From Hydnum rufescens UP504 (taxonomy: Eukaryota > Basidiomycota > Agaricomycetes > Cantharellales > Hydnaceae): 26,876 bases of DNA. Below, in pieces: positions 1 through 9,639 of the stretch. Positions within the stretch are counted from its first letter, which is position 1; every line of letters begins with the position of its first letter. A program made the position numbers and the translations under genes. The notes under the pieces were generated by a model. It was given only the letters and a program-made list of their open reading frames with translations, was not told where the DNA came from and did no database searches. The stretch is taken from NCBI GenBank assembly GCA_014904985.1, contig MU129340.1, positions 1 to 26,876 of the forward strand, read 5' to 3'.

Positions 1-329
1 AGATATATTTACAACACCCCAGACAATCACTTGGGATTGTGAAGTAGAGGCCCTTGGTCATGTCTATATAGAGCCCTCATAGATAGTGAAGATTAATGTA
101 CTTGAATTCTTATCCTTTAATGTGTATAGCCCTTGCGTTGAACTCCATCTTGTTAAGTCTTTGAGGTTGAGGCCATTGACATTGGTTAATGTCAAATTTG
201 ATGTCAAAACCATCCATCTGAGGTCAAAATTCAGTTTTTGATCATCACTTGACATCAACCCCAATTTAAGCCTCTCAGGCCTGGAAAACATGTCAAAATG
301 GTACTCCTTTTGAGCTAAGGCTATATGGC

Positions 330-590
330 TGACCAGCCTGCCCACTTGAGCTAACAACCCTATACTGCGACAACCAATTGGCTATATGACTCACTATGGG
401 TGACAATTATCACACCCAAATGAAACATATCGACATCCAATTCCATTTTATCTGTGAAACAATCAAGGATGGAACCTTCAACCTTATCTACTGCCCTATG
501 GACAACATGATGGCCAATATTCTTACAAAGGCACTTGGCCCTATGAAATCAAAATTTCATGCAGTTGGACTTGGATTGGGTCACACTTGA
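330..590 (+). pseudogene. Copia (Ty1) pol C-terminal remnant, RNase H end
   Basis: This is the last part of a Copia polyprotein, which would have ended in the RNase H domain that removes RNA from the RNA:DNA hybrid during reverse transcription. Seen: a YCDNQ motif at 363-377, then KHIDIQFHFI (426-455), a GTFNLIYCP block and NILTKALG near 520-543, in the conserved order of Copia RNase H C-termini, ending in TGA at 588-590. The frame is continuous but carries TGA at 387-389, just after the CDNQ motif, and another at 330-332 where similarity fades. The rest of pol would lie upstream, but I cannot recognise it in bases 1-330. A purine-rich tract and an LTR-like start follow directly, as expected for the 3' end of such an element. 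Family assignment is firm; activity is excluded by the stop. Confidence 0.8.
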
Positions 591-850
591 GGGGGAGTGA
601 TGGGATTAGGATTTGATGGATGGAGTTAAAGGCTTGGGGCTATGAACCCCTATTTGGTAATACTGATGGATGCAAGGGTGCTGGTGCCATTTACAAGACA
701 TCTCCTAAGTCCATGAATGGTGGCCTGCACAGGTATACTTGTACTCCTTTGTTCTTCTTTGTGTTTCTCTGTACTCCTGCTGTACCCCTGTAATTTTCCC
801 CTATTTCCATAGGCCATAAATTGGCCAGTACATATGAATATCAAGAGAAG
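588..850 (+). repeat. Polypurine tract and start of the 3' LTR of the first Copia remnant
   Basis: The purine run TGAGGGGGAG at 588-597 follows the pol stop directly and is followed by TGATGGGATTAGG, the usual arrangement of polypurine tract and LTR start (TG at 598). No second copy is in the window, so the LTR end cannot be placed; 850 is only a rough limit. The LTR differs in sequence from the gag-only element at 1441, so this is a separate Copia lineage. Confidence 0.5.
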
Positions 851-1435
851 TTGTTCTCTCACCTGCCTTCACTCTGCTTGAGCAAACAGGCTCCCCTCCG
901 AGAGTTCCTCTCTTCTCATTGTTGGACACCGAAGGTTCCTTTAACTGTTCACAAGGAGAGTATGATATCACCACACTTGTGCCTCCTGACAGTGACAATG
1001 TACTCCAAATAAAATGTGCACTAGGCTCAGTGTCTAGAGAATAACCACATACAGTAATCTGCCCATGTCCACTTGGAGTCAAAAGGCAAACACACAGACC
1101 TGGAGCAGATATCAATCATGTGGATGCCCCCTCATCAGGAAACCTGACAGCACTCCAGAGCAGACATATTGCTTTGGAGACTTTGGAAACTCCAGAGCAC
1201 ATCAAAGTTTAGGTTGGAAATTTATCATTTACTTTGGTAGCTTTCACAGCTTTGTTCAGCATTGTTACTTTGCTCTGGCCTTAGAGAAATTCTAGGCATA
1301 TTGGAGATGCCTGATCGGAGTTTGAAAACCACATCTGTTGCTGATTGTTTGGTCACTTTTTCATCTGTTCCTTGTTCATTCATGTTCAACCCACTTCCCT
1401 CCCTTGACCACTCCTCCCCTCTTGCTCTGTCCCCT
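851..1435. other. No gene recognised
   Basis: Only short unsupported reading frames on both strands, without recognisable motifs or repeats. The end (1380-1440) is pyrimidine-rich and is the insertion target of the next element. Confidence 0.6.
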
Positions 1436-1440
1436 GTCCC

Positions 1441-1532
1441 TGTTGAGAGGAGACTGGTTACATGTATTTACATCGAGTAGTTTTTCCACTTGTAGACTCT
1501 TTTCAGTTGCTGCCATAGCCTCTCTTTCAATA
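1441..1532 (+). repeat. 5' LTR (92 bp)
   Basis: Begins TGTTGAGAGG and ends CTTTCAATA, so the ends form a short imperfect inverted repeat (TGTTGA / TCAATA). It matches 2714-2805 with five substitutions and no indel. It is unusually short for a Copia LTR. Confidence 0.88.
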
Positions 1533-1545
1533 GGTTATGGGCCCA
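1533..1545 (+). promoter_or_regulatory. Primer-binding site for a half-molecule of initiator tRNA-Met
   Basis: GGTTATGGGCCCA starts at the first base after the LTR. It is complementary to the anticodon stem-loop of initiator tRNA-Met (contains ATG opposite the CAT anticodon) and not to the tRNA 3' end. This is the mode known for Drosophila copia, where a cleaved 5' half of the tRNA primes first-strand synthesis. The match was made from memory of the tRNA. Confidence 0.8.
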
Positions 1546-1687
1546 TCACTCTTGGGCTTCTGAAAGCAAGTAGTGTCCTTGCAGGCAATAGTGTCATTGC
1601 CCAAAAAGCCTCACTTGAGTCTGAGGTGCTGTCTAGTGTCGGCAGTGGAGTCCCCGTGACCTGTGGTAGTGTCCCGCAAACTGTCTA

Positions 1688-2665
1688 GTGTTGATGGTAT
1701 TCGAGGCTTCCCCCTTCCCTTTCTTTTGTGTTTGGCTAGTGTCTGCCGAACATCCCTCTTTCATTATCTCTCTCTACCACCACACCCTATTTTGTTTCCC
1801 CACACCCGACTTGCTATGCAGTCTACTGGTTCCCCATCGTTTGCAAAAATTAGATGGCACAAACTACAAGACTTGGTCCACCTACATGGACTCCCTCCTC
1901 CTCACCCGCTATCTTGACCTTTGGAAGATCATCCATGGTCATACCCCCAAACCAAGAGGCACTGATTCATCCTCAGAAGTCCTTTATTGGACAATCAAAT
2001 CCTCCCAGGCCATAGCACACCTCCTCCTTCACTCCGAGTCATCACTACATGCCACCATTTCATCCAGTACCAATGCCTCCGTCACATGGAATTCACTCAA
2101 ATCCTCATTAATGCCATGAGGCTTAGGTGTGCACGTGATGGAACTCCGCTGTCTATACAACATGTCTAAAGCCCCACTTCAATCAATGCAAGATTGGTGT
2201 GCAGCTGTCCATTCCCAAGCCAGTGTCCTCTCAGACCTCGATGTGACATTATGGGCTGATGAGATATTCGTCATGCTCACACGGGGTGTTGGTGACCGCT
2301 ATGATGCAGTAATTGTCCAATTGGCAGCTCTCGATGATGACAAGCACAGCATCGATGCCATAATCCAGGCACTAGTGGACCAGGAGTCCCAAGTTGGAGA
2401 GCCCGAACCTGAACCATCCACCTCCACATATGCCACCCATTCAAAATTTAATATGGAAACTATTGAATGCCACAACTGCCACCAGCTTGGCCACTTTGCG
2501 AACAAGTGCCCACAGCCAGTACAGGGAGGGGATAGATTGGCCACAGCAATGGAAAACCTCACTACTGCCCTGCGTGACTACAAGTCCCCATCTGCAATGT
2601 CTGCCAGGATCACGACTGTGGATACCAACAAGTTGGAATTTTCTGGATCTCCTCACGTATTCTAG
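1688..2665 (+). pseudogene. Copia gag (UBN2-type capsid plus CCHC zinc knuckle), one in-frame TGA
   Basis: Gag forms the particle that packages retrotransposon RNA. The frame runs from an ATG at 1688; the first 50 or so codons look poorly conserved. The conserved Copia gag start follows (LQKLDGTNYKTW near residue 52, then MDSLLLTRYLDLW). A TGA at 2117-2119 interrupts the frame, which then continues in phase through an acidic helical stretch. The zinc knuckle C-x2-C-x4-H-x4-C (CHNCHQLGHFANKC, about 2469-2510) binds RNA. It ends in TAG at 2663-2665, about 50 bp before the 3' LTR. There is no protease motif (DSG-type) after the knuckle, so pol is missing entirely. The lack of frameshifts and the single stop suggest selection was lost late. 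Confidence 0.85.
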
Positions 2666-2702
2666 GTTTCAATCCACATATCCACTCTGTTCACATATTG
2701 GA

Positions 2703-2713
2703 TTGAGGGAGGG
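2703..2713 (+). promoter_or_regulatory. Polypurine tract of the gag-only Copia element
   Basis: TTGAGGGAGGG lies directly before the 3' LTR at 2714. This is the expected position for the purine primer of plus-strand synthesis. Confidence 0.75.
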
Positions 2714-2805
2714 TGTTGAGAGGAGACTGTTTACATGTATTTACATTGAGTAGTTTTTCCACTTGTAGACTCTTTTCAGTCGCCACCATAGCCTCTCTTT
2801 CAATA
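2714..2805 (+). repeat. 3' LTR (92 bp)
   Basis: Second copy of the LTR at 1441-1532, same length. The differences cluster around 2730, 2748 and 2780-2785. It is followed at once by the GTCCC duplication. Confidence 0.88.
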
Positions 2806-2810
2806 GTCCC

Positions 2811-3341
2811 TGCCTCCTACAGGTGCTTAGGCCTAGTTGAGGCCCTTGTGCCAGTGCAACTGAGGCTTGAAGTCTGCCTGAGATGTAAGTTCAGAGTTGC
2901 CCCAATGCTGAGTTGAACTGAACTGATACCCAGTTGACCCGTAGTTTAAGCCAGCTCCTCCACCTCACTTGTCCTGATGGCTTCTGCCAACTTGACTTGT
3001 TGACACAGTTGGGATTAGTTTGGCTTTGGGGCAACTTCCAGGCTAGTGTTGCCACAACTCCACTTAACTCCACTTGTGCTTGGCTCCCAGACAGCTTCTG
3101 CCAACTCGACTTGTGCTTGGAGTAGGCTCAAGCTGATGGATCAACTTGAAAACCATTCAGTTGGGGATTGGTTTGGCTCAACTCAGCTTTGGGGTGACTT
3201 CCAGGCAACTTGACTCACAGCTTGAGCCAACTTCAAGCCCAAGTCATGGCAACACTATTCCAGGTGACTTGACTTGTGGCTCAAGCCAACTCCAAGCCCA
3301 AGCCATGGCAACACTACTTCAGGGTGACCCCTTCATAACTC
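2811..3341. repeat. Degenerate CAACTTGACT-rich repeat region, including a 59-bp tandem duplication
   Basis: Variants of CCAACTTGACTTG recur from about 2930 onward. The clearest part is a pair of 59-60-bp units at 3209-3267 and 3268-3327, each running from CTTGACT through AAGCC(C)AAG to ATGGCAACACTA. Reading frames across it are by-products of the repeats. Almost no CpG is present. Confidence 0.65.
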
Positions 3342-3508
3342 TGATGAAGAATCAGTGCAGAGCCACTTAGATTTGCACAACAAGAAGAATGATAGAGCAT
3401 TTGATCAGAGCTCAAGCAAACACTTGAGGGAACTTCAGTACATCCTGAGAAAGTATACTAAGCAATATGCTGACTAAGCAATGAGTGCTAGAGCTTGCAC
3501 TTCCCAGT
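3342..3508 (-). repeat. LTR-like direct repeat, left copy
   Basis: Shares the block from TGATGAAGAATCAGTG through AGAGCATTTGATCAGAGC and GTATACTAAGCAATATGC to CTTCCCAGT with 4292-4457, with scattered substitutions and a 3-bp AGA indel. Confidence 0.75.
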
Positions 3509-4291
3509 TCCAACACACCCCCTCAAGCTATACAAGCTCATTGCACCCCCTTAATTCTACAAGGTAGATGCCAAAGAATGATAGAGAATCTTGATATGGA
3601 TATCAGAGTATCAGGTGTCAAAATGGAAGATACCACATTGCAAAAACAACCATCTTGAAAAAACAGCCATGCCAGTAAAAAACAAGTTGTTGGGAAAAGG
3701 CAATGTCAATAGGGAATGAATGGATGACAATGTCAGGATATTGAATGATCATGCACGGACAGTGAACTCATGCAGGTGCCTTGGAGAATGGGTAATGTGC
3801 AGTCACAGTGGCTTTTGGTAACAAATTTGGGCTGGGATCATTCAGTGGTGTTGGCACTTGCCCCATAAATCATGGCAGTCAGAGGTCTCTGTTGGTCTTG
3901 CCCCAAGTAACAGTGGTCAGAGGTGTTGCACTTAATGTCCATAAATCCATCATCCTGTCTGTATCTCCATCTCCTTGCTCAACTTGGATCACCCCCTTAA
4001 TCCATAGCCCACAAAAAGGTCAAATTCTCCATGAATTTTGATGAGTCAGCGACACCAGCCCCATCTGCAGTCTGTGCTCAGGCCTCCACAGCTTGGCCAA
4101 TCTTGCAGTCTTGGTGGCTTCTTCTAGTGGTCACACAAGCATGTGGCAAATTGGTTGTCTGGTGATCTGGCATTGCCTCGAGTGAGTGAGGACTTCAGTG
4201 TGCTGGCAGACCCCTTAATGCCACAAGGTGATGTAGGTCCAGAGTGACTCCAGCTAGCCCTTTTTACTGGTGGCTATCCAGGAAGCATTTG

Positions 4292-4457
4292 TGATGAAGA
4301 ATCAGTGTGGATCCACTTAGATTCGCACAACAAGAATGATAGAGCATTTGATCAGAGCTCAAGCAAACACTTGAGGGAACTTTGGTACATCCCAAGAAAG
4401 TATACTAAGCAATATGCTGACTAAGCAATGAGTGCCAGAGCCAGACTCCTTCCCAGT
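4292..4457 (-). repeat. LTR-like direct repeat, right copy
   Basis: Partner of 3342-3508. On the minus strand this would be the 5' LTR. It ends near TTCTTCATCACA on that strand, with no clear tRNA-complementary site after it. Confidence 0.75.
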
Positions 4458-4651
4458 CATTGTGTGGCTTCCCTCACAGTTAGTCTCCACATATAGTAGT
4501 TAAGTCCTAAATCTGAGTTTTGGATCTGATGAATTACATAATACATTATGAAATAATAGCGGAAATTAACTAAAACCTGATCATCTATGCCAAAAAAACA
4601 ATGCAGGGAAGCCACCACAATGACTGGCACCATTGTTGTTTGTGTTGAAGT

Positions 4652-7295
4652 TTGTTTACATTGGATACAAAATTAAGTCCAGATTTCCATTCCCCACCTA
4701 TGCCCACACCTCCAACCTTGACTGCTCTCGATACCATTTTAGTATCATTGCATGAAAATTTTAACACTATAGCCTCTTTTTGGTTGGCCCTGCTGGGGAG
4801 CCACTTACCTCATCATCATGACATTGTAGCACTGCTCAAAGTCAATGAGATACTTGACCTACTGTATACAAACCTGGAGACATACCCATCAGTCAGAACC
4901 TGGGTCTTCCAAAAAGTGGAAACTGTATACACCTTGGACGTCCGCCAGATTTCAGGTCCACAATTTGGACTCTGCTTCAATGCCTCACACTTACACAGTG
5001 AAAAAATCCATGAATTTTTGTACACAAAACTGTCTTCAAAACTCGAAAGGGATACCCTGGCTCTGTGGAATCTCCTTATAAGCCTGCTTGCTCCTGATCC
5101 CAGTACTGTGACTGGGGTCCGGCTTACGAAATATCGCAAGGGCAAGCGAAAGGACAATACTGGCACAGATGCTGTGGTGGACTATGAGATGGACAATGAG
5201 AATCTGGAAGATGGTGGAAAGATATTGGATCATGAGGCTGAGATCGATGAGATGGCAGGTGACTGACAACCTGGAGACAAAGTTCATGATCTTGGCTTAA
5301 TCACAGTTGTATGTCAGTATTGTGTTTGTTCAGGACTGTTCTGACATACATATATAAACCATAAGAAAGTGTGTCATATTGCCTCTATCATGGCTCACAG
5401 TACCAACATGAGATGCAATGCACTCCAAACCGCAATTGGCTTCTTTCTTGAGGCCTCTAATGCCCCCAAGACTGTATGTGAATTATTGGCTCACAGTGGA
5501 ATGTCAGTTTCGGCAGCAACAACGAGTAGGATGCTCGGGCCTCTGAGAAGTCAGTGTGAGATGAAATTGAAGGGGCTTGGGCCATCTCACATCATGTCAA
5601 TTGCATATGACAACCTGGACTTCAAGTTCAAACCAGGTCAGATGACACTAGCAAATCAAAGTACATTCAAAAGTATTACCACTGGGCTCTTCTTCCAGCT
5701 GGGCCACGATGTCAAACCTGGCCATTTGCGACATGCCTGTCTGTTATGGGAATCGAGTCCTCTAAATGATCGCCAGCCATCCAGAGCCACGATTCTGAAG
5801 GACCCCACTTACATCGACATTGTTTCGAATCTGAATGCTACATCAAATGTTAAATCGGCCATGAAATGGCATGTCCTCTCAATCTTAATCAGTACACACC
5901 TACCTCAGTTTAAATCAAAGCTGGGATGACCTGAAACCACACACCAAATTCCATTGACAAAAACAACATGCTTCCCCACAAAAGCAATGTACGCAAAAGT
6001 ATTGACAAATGATGGGAATATCAATGCCATAACACAGCTGATGGCACAAGCCAAGATCAGAGAAGATGTGGTCCAGGATCATGTCATCCTTCTGCATGGA
6101 GACCTTGGTGTTTTGGAATGAGTCGAGTCAATACTCAAGTCCCAACGAATAGAACATGATGTCACAAACTGCCTACAATTTCTTGTGACCATACTGGGGC
6201 TCTTCCATGTGAAGATGGCAGCTGCCAATGCACTGTGGAAAATCTATATTGAGCCTAAATCACTGCATGACAACCATTGTGGGGCATACCAATGCATCAG
6301 TTCCCTTTTCCCAAAGGACACAGCAAAACTGACAAGTGACAGTGTCCCATTCTGTATGATCCATGACAGTATCCTCCATACAAGTACTGTGAACATTTTG
6401 GACTGCTGGGTCATTGCTTCTGGTATGAACAATATCCAAGTCTTCATCGCCCAGGAACCTAGCTGGGAACAAATCTGTGGCTTGGCCACAAAAATCATCA
6501 ACACCTACATTGCTGATGATCACTTAGAAGAAATAAGGTGACACAAGAAACCTGAAGAGTGTGACTACACCTTTGAAAACCAGTTGATATTTAATCGAGA
6601 CACAATGCTATATCACATTCTCTCTGATGCGATGAGTCATGGGGTGGTGGGATTGTTGGAAAGTGTACTCTGGTTGTGGATCCCAGTCTTCCATAGCTGT
6701 CACAAACACAAATATTCAGCACATCTTATGCAGTTTCTCACCCGACTACAACAATATCCAGAACCACTCAGTCGGGCAGTATGTCTTAACTGGTTGTGTA
6801 ATCCCACTGGTCACCCTGATGGGTTCCATGTGATTGACTGGGTTGTTGAGATAGACAATCTATACATTAAAGTAAGTCATGAGTAGTGTGGTGTGAATAT
6901 ATGCTAATAAGAAAATCACATACTTGAAGCGCACATACACTGGTCATGGTCCAAATCGTACCATTAAACATATCATTGAACAATCACTTCTTATCAACAT
7001 TTATCACACCTTTGGTGAAATTATCGAGGACAACTATGACATTACACAAAGGATGGTTTGGCATGCCAGACCACTAATGGGTGATGACCTGAATGCGATG
7101 GGAGCCACTCTTCGCAAGAGACAGGTTCATACATTCATACAAGGCTGCAAGGCCGTCCCAGTACAGAACCACATTGTGGAAGGCATAAAGATACTGCTTA
7201 AATGGTCATCATGGCGAATCAATTCTGAGGAAGAGAAAGAAAATTGTGAGGATGAAACTTACATGCTTGATGGGGGTGATCTTGGCATCTACTGA
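4652..7295 (+). pseudogene. DUF6589-family gene, one frame interrupted by TGA codons, with an intron
   Basis: DUF6589 proteins are large, function unknown, abundant in Agaricomycetes and often found among mobile elements. Landmarks recalled from the family appear in order: MAHSTNMRCNALQTAIG (about 5390), SIAYDNLDFK (5600), LRHACLLWE (5730), LLHGDLG (6093), GLFHVKMAAANALW (6197), HKHKYSAHLMQFL (6708), CNPTGHPDGFHVIDW (6798) and YTGHGPN (6936). All of 4652-6871 is in the same frame, interrupted only by TGA at 5264, 5342, 5927, 6119 and 6539. Around 5917-5960 a neighbouring frame gives SWDDLKP, a better family match, so two compensating small indels may lie there. The first two stops could fall in an unrecognised intron. 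After a GT-AG intron (6872-6929) the frame resumes in phase and ends at 7293-7295. Family membership is secure; it is very likely inactive. Confidence 0.82.
6872..6929 (+). other. Spliceosomal intron in the DUF6589 gene (58 nt)
   Basis: Donor AAA|GTAAGT, branch-like GCTAATAA about 25 nt from the end, acceptor GAAG|CGC. It joins NLYIK to RTYTGHGPN in phase 0, where the family runs on without a gap. The acceptor lacks the usual pyrimidine before AG. Confidence 0.7.
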
Positions 7296-7905
7296 ATAGT
7301 TGTGGAATTCTCCTTGTTTTGTTGGCATGTCTGGACTGTTGGAGACAGTAGTTAGCCCATATTTTTGACTAGGAATGGCAAATCTTACTATTGTGCCCTG
7401 CTGGTTGCATTGACGACAAACCCTCTTCTTTGGCAGCTTAGGAGTGAGGTCGGAATGCTTGGATTGAGGATTTGACACCAGTTGGGGTTGGGTAGTGATG
7501 GGAGGGGGCAGAATGTAATGGTGGATGAGCTCCATCAGTGTTGTCGCATACTTATCCCAGAATATCCAATCAATTTCATGGGAAAACTCCCCCAGACCCC
7601 TCAAAGCACCAATATGTGCCAAGTCAACCAAGCCACCTCGGTCAGCCACTTGGACTGATCTCAAAAGGCATGTCGAACCACATCAAATTAATTGCCTATG
7701 AGGCATCAAAATCCTTTGATCTCAAATAATTTCAACAGGGTGACCTTAGGTCAATCTGTAAGTCTGCCCATAGGCATTTTGATATCAAACTCATATTTGG
7801 CTTGGGGTATCAGGATAGGCCCTGGCAAGCCCAGGAATGCCCCCAAGCAGGTCAACAGGCCATACAGGCTTATTGGCAACTATGATTATTTAGTTATTAT
7901 TGTTT
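7296..7905. other. Unassigned region with a minus-strand reading frame and a dispersed module
   Basis: A minus-strand frame of about 150 codons (7209-7664) overlaps the end of the DUF6589 gene. It has a proline-rich stretch and a single CRQC pair, but I recognise no family and doubt it as a gene. Positions 7640-7700 match two other places in the window (see dispersed module). From 7860 the sequence becomes AT-rich. Confidence 0.4.
7640..7700 (-). repeat. Dispersed module, copy 2
   Basis: On the minus strand this reads GACATGCCTTTTGAGATCAG, then GGCTGACC. The same order occurs on the plus strand at 14971-15010 and, more diverged, at 290-335. On the opposite strands these give a shared peptide LISKGMS, so the module is probably the 3' end of an old mobile-element gene. 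Confidence 0.55.
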
Positions 7906-7909
7906 ATTC

Positions 7910-7982
7910 TCATGGATAATTATTAATTTATTATATACACATGTATCTATGGGCGTGTGTTTCATTCACTGGGTTCTGGTTC
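7910..7982 (-). promoter_or_regulatory. AU-rich 3' tail of the left array
   Basis: On the minus strand a 22-nt exon repeat copy (GAACCCAGTGAATGAAACAC, about 7957-7978) is followed by ATGTGTATATAATAAATTAA and, further on, AATAAAC near 7905. The right array ends with a very similar ATGTGTATAATAAATAAATC at 12617. AATAAA-type signals suggest 3' end formation. Confidence 0.45.
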
Positions 7983-7992
7983 AGGTGATGTC

Positions 7993-8087
7993 CTAGAAAA
8001 ATCAATAAGATGTTAGCTAAAATTTATAACCAGCACAAAAAGAGCAGCAAATGCTGCTCTTTTTGCATGGTTGCATACACTACTTAC
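7993..8087 (-). repeat. Unit U7: 95-nt intron with hairpin A
   Basis: Minus strand: donor CAAG|GTAAGT (8087), stem CAAAAAGAGCAGC (8036-8065) fully paired, branch GCTAAC (8012-8017), acceptor TTTTCTAG|GAC (7993). Hairpin B just upstream (8098-8125) is decayed, while hairpin A and the splice signals are intact. Confidence 0.65.
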
Positions 8088-8327
8088 CTTGGGCGGTTTT
8101 GTTTGGCAGGTAGTATTGCCGGGATGTGGTGTACTGCCTGCTGTCCCCACAGATTCATCCATTGGATTCCTCGCTCGTGCGCAGTCATAAGACCCGCAGA
8201 AGGGGCACGCGCATTCGAGGCAAAGGGAGGCAGGGGGCTGCGTAAATTCAAGGCTGGGGGGTACACTGGTTCAAGGTGGGGGGGTTGCAATCGCTCGAGG
8301 GGGGGTGCATAGGACTAGCAATTGACT

Positions 8328-8463
8328 CTATAATGAAGAGAAAACTTGTTGTCAGTAAAAAATCAAAGAAGGGCAAATGGGCAGCTTAGAGCTGCCCATT
8401 TTTCTCAAGATTTGTGGCTATACTCGCCTCATCACCACACCCTAGCAATGCTAGGGTGTGGTG
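8328..8463 (-). repeat. Unit U6: intron 8328-8427 with hairpin A; hairpin B 8433-8463
   Basis: Hairpin B CACCACACCCTAGC pairs over 14 bp; relative to other units one C-G pair is replaced by T-A on both arms. Donor GAG|GCGAGT (GC type), hairpin A AAATGGGCAGCT with 12 bp and a 3-nt loop (8375-8401), branch TACTGAC (8351-8357), acceptor TTATAG (8328). Confidence 0.65.
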
Positions 8464-8565
8464 TACTCCTTAGGGTGGTCTGTCATAAGACCTGGGGTCG
8501 TGGGCAACAATGGCGATATCGTCATCGTTTGAGGGGTAAGGCAGATGGGCGGCTATCGCGATGGC

Positions 8566-8665
8566 CTATATTAAAGACATGGAAGAGGCAGCTTAAAGCT
8601 GCCCCTCGTGCATAGCAAACATACTTTACCGTAACACCACATCCCAGCTATGCTGGGGTGTGGTG
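8566..8665 (-). repeat. Unit U5: short 64-nt intron with hairpin A; hairpin B 8635-8665
   Basis: Hairpin B is 14 bp with one C-A mismatch on the minus strand. Donor ACG|GTAAAG (8629), hairpin A with two G-U pairs that exist only in minus-strand RNA (8583-8607), acceptor ATATAG (8566). The spacer holding the branch point seems deleted, so splicing is doubtful. Confidence 0.55.
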
Positions 8666-8923
8666 TACTGGGGGTGCTCCTGTGGGTTCGTGCTTCGGAT
8701 TCCCCCCTTATATGTGGTCACAAGACCCGTAGGCCGTAGAGGGGGTCTGTTCATTTGGGGCTGAGGGTGGGTTTATTTCATTTGGGGTGGGGTGGGCGTA
8801 TTTCATTCAGGGTGGGTTGGGGAGCAGCATAAAATCCGTAATTGTTACAACAACAATGATCTCATCGTCATCGTCGCCATGTCATCATTCGGGGGCAGGG
8901 CTAGTAAGGGTGATGGGGATAGT

Positions 8924-9052
8924 CTATAATGAAAATAGAGCATTAGTAAAAAAGTAAAGCAGCACAAAGGAGCAGCTCTAAGCCGCTCCTTTCGTGCATA
9001 AGGAACCACGAATTTACCTTAATACCACACCCCAGCATTTCTGGGGTGTGGT
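8924..9052 (-). repeat. Unit U4: 94-nt intron with hairpin A; hairpin B 9024-9052
   Basis: Hairpin B ACCACACCCCAG is perfect over 12 bp. Donor AAG|GTAAAT (9017), hairpin A AAAGGAGCGGC (8966-8992) with one G-U on the minus strand and an outer GCAC/GTGC extension, branch TACTAAT (8942-8948), acceptor TTATAG (8924). Confidence 0.68.
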
Positions 9053-9230
9053 GTACTGCCGTGGGCTCCTGCGGGTCCAGATCCCTCGCTCGTACATGGC
9101 CGTTCGAGGTTGAGGAGGGGGGGGCTGCGTGCATTTGAGGCTGAGGGGTTGCATACATTCGAGGTTGGGGGGTGAGATCATTCGAGGGTGGGGGTTGTGG
9201 CCAGGGTCGGGTGTGTCAGTACTGACGATC

Positions 9231-9357
9231 CTATAATGGAGGGGGTTCTTATTATTAGTAGACTTAAAGTGGGGGAAAATGGGCGGCTTAAAACCACCCA
9301 TTTTCCCCAGAATCGTAATACTTACCACATCCCACACCCCAGTGATGGGGGGTGTGG
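9231..9357 (-). repeat. Unit U3: 95-nt intron with hairpin A; hairpin B 9332-9357
   Basis: Hairpin B has 9 bp with an 8-nt loop. Donor GTG|GTAAGT (9325). Hairpin A spans 9272-9308 with a 17-bp stem (GGGGAAAATGGG outer part) including two U-G pairs that exist only in minus-strand RNA. Branch TACTAAT (9254-9260), acceptor TTATAG (9231). Confidence 0.68.
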
Positions 9358-9498
9358 TGGATGGTTTATTGCATTTGTGACTTCCGTCTTTGGGCCCATT
9401 GGTCCCGTGGAACCAGGGATCCTCGACAACGACGATGATGTAGCACCATCGCCACCATCGTCCGAGTTGGGGGGGTGCGTGGGTAGCCGCAGTCGCAC

Positions 9499-9635
9499 CT
9501 AACAATGAAACCTTATCAGTAAAAAATTAAATATGCACAAAAAGGGGCAGCTTAAAGCTGCCCCTTCCACATAAGATGGAACCTGAGAAGCGAGAACTTG
9601 CCTTGCATCCCAGCTTTTGGCTTTTCTAATGGCAG
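9499..9635 (-). repeat. Unit U2: 103-nt intron with hairpin A; hairpin B decayed
   Basis: Donor CAAG|GCAAGT (GC type, 9601), hairpin A AAGGGGCAGC (9542-9566), branch TACTGAT (9515-9521), acceptor TTGTTAG (9499). Upstream only AGCCAAAAGCTGGGATG remains of hairpin B. Confidence 0.6.
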
Positions 9636-9639
9636 AGTG

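Larger units (their letters stand above)
1436..2810 (+). mobile_element. Complete gag-only Copia element with 92-bp LTRs and GTCCC target duplication
   Basis: Two 92-bp direct repeats (1441-1532 and 2714-2805, five mismatches) bound a short internal region and are flanked by GTCCC at 1436-1440 and 2806-2810, a 5-bp target-site duplication. Inside are a primer-binding site directly after the first LTR, a gag frame with a zinc knuckle, and a purine tract directly before the second LTR. Protease, integrase, reverse transcriptase and RNase H are absent. It is therefore a non-autonomous element that would have depended on enzymes from a related Copia. The clean duplication shows it moved as this short form, rather than being an internal deletion made after insertion. 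Five LTR mismatches and an in-frame stop say it is not recent. Confidence 0.88.
3342..4458 (-). mobile_element. Small non-coding LTR element (TRIM-like), probably minus orientation
   Basis: Two similar segments of about 165 bp (3342-3508 and 4292-4457) lie in direct orientation about 950 bp apart. Read on the minus strand, the left copy starts TGTTGGAAC and is preceded by the purine run GCTTGAGGGGGTG (3517-3535 region), as a 3' LTR after a polypurine tract would be. The 780-bp interior holds no recognisable protein domain. I could not find a matching target duplication or a convincing primer site, and the LTR ends have diverged, so exact borders are uncertain. A simple segmental duplication is the alternative. 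Confidence 0.55.

Noticed and set aside
64..357. Minus-strand 97-codon frame at the window start
   Set aside because: Only the part near 286-335 matches the dispersed module; the rest has no recognisable content and it abuts the Copia pol remnant on the other strand.
2299..2656. Minus-strand frames opposite Copia gag
   Set aside because: They are shadows of the gag frame, which has the zinc knuckle and flanking element structure.
4652..6871. TGA reassigned or read through in the DUF6589 gene
   Set aside because: The gene and the Copia pol end also use TGA as their final stop, and nuclear TGA reassignment is not known in this group. CpG decay is simpler.
8036..8065. A-rich stem GCAGC hairpin with T run, looking like a bacterial rho-independent terminator
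   Set aside because: The whole window is eukaryotic in character, and the same hairpin always sits between a splice donor and a branch point. Symmetric A and T flanks are part of the stem.
8213..8300. GTTCAAGG / GTTCGAGG repeats as tRNA B-boxes
   Set aside because: No A-box or cloverleaf fits, and the motif is simply the 22-24-nt exon repeat read from the other strand.
8800..9470. GATGATG and CTGA-like motifs as box C/D snoRNAs
   Set aside because: No C and D boxes are paired at suitable spacing with a terminal stem; the GATGACGAT blocks vary too much.
9014..9505. 163-codon minus-strand frame across units U3 and U4 as a protein gene
   Set aside because: It reads straight through a well-supported intron and both hairpins, begins at a TTG, and removing the intron gives an early stop. 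Other units do not keep the frame.
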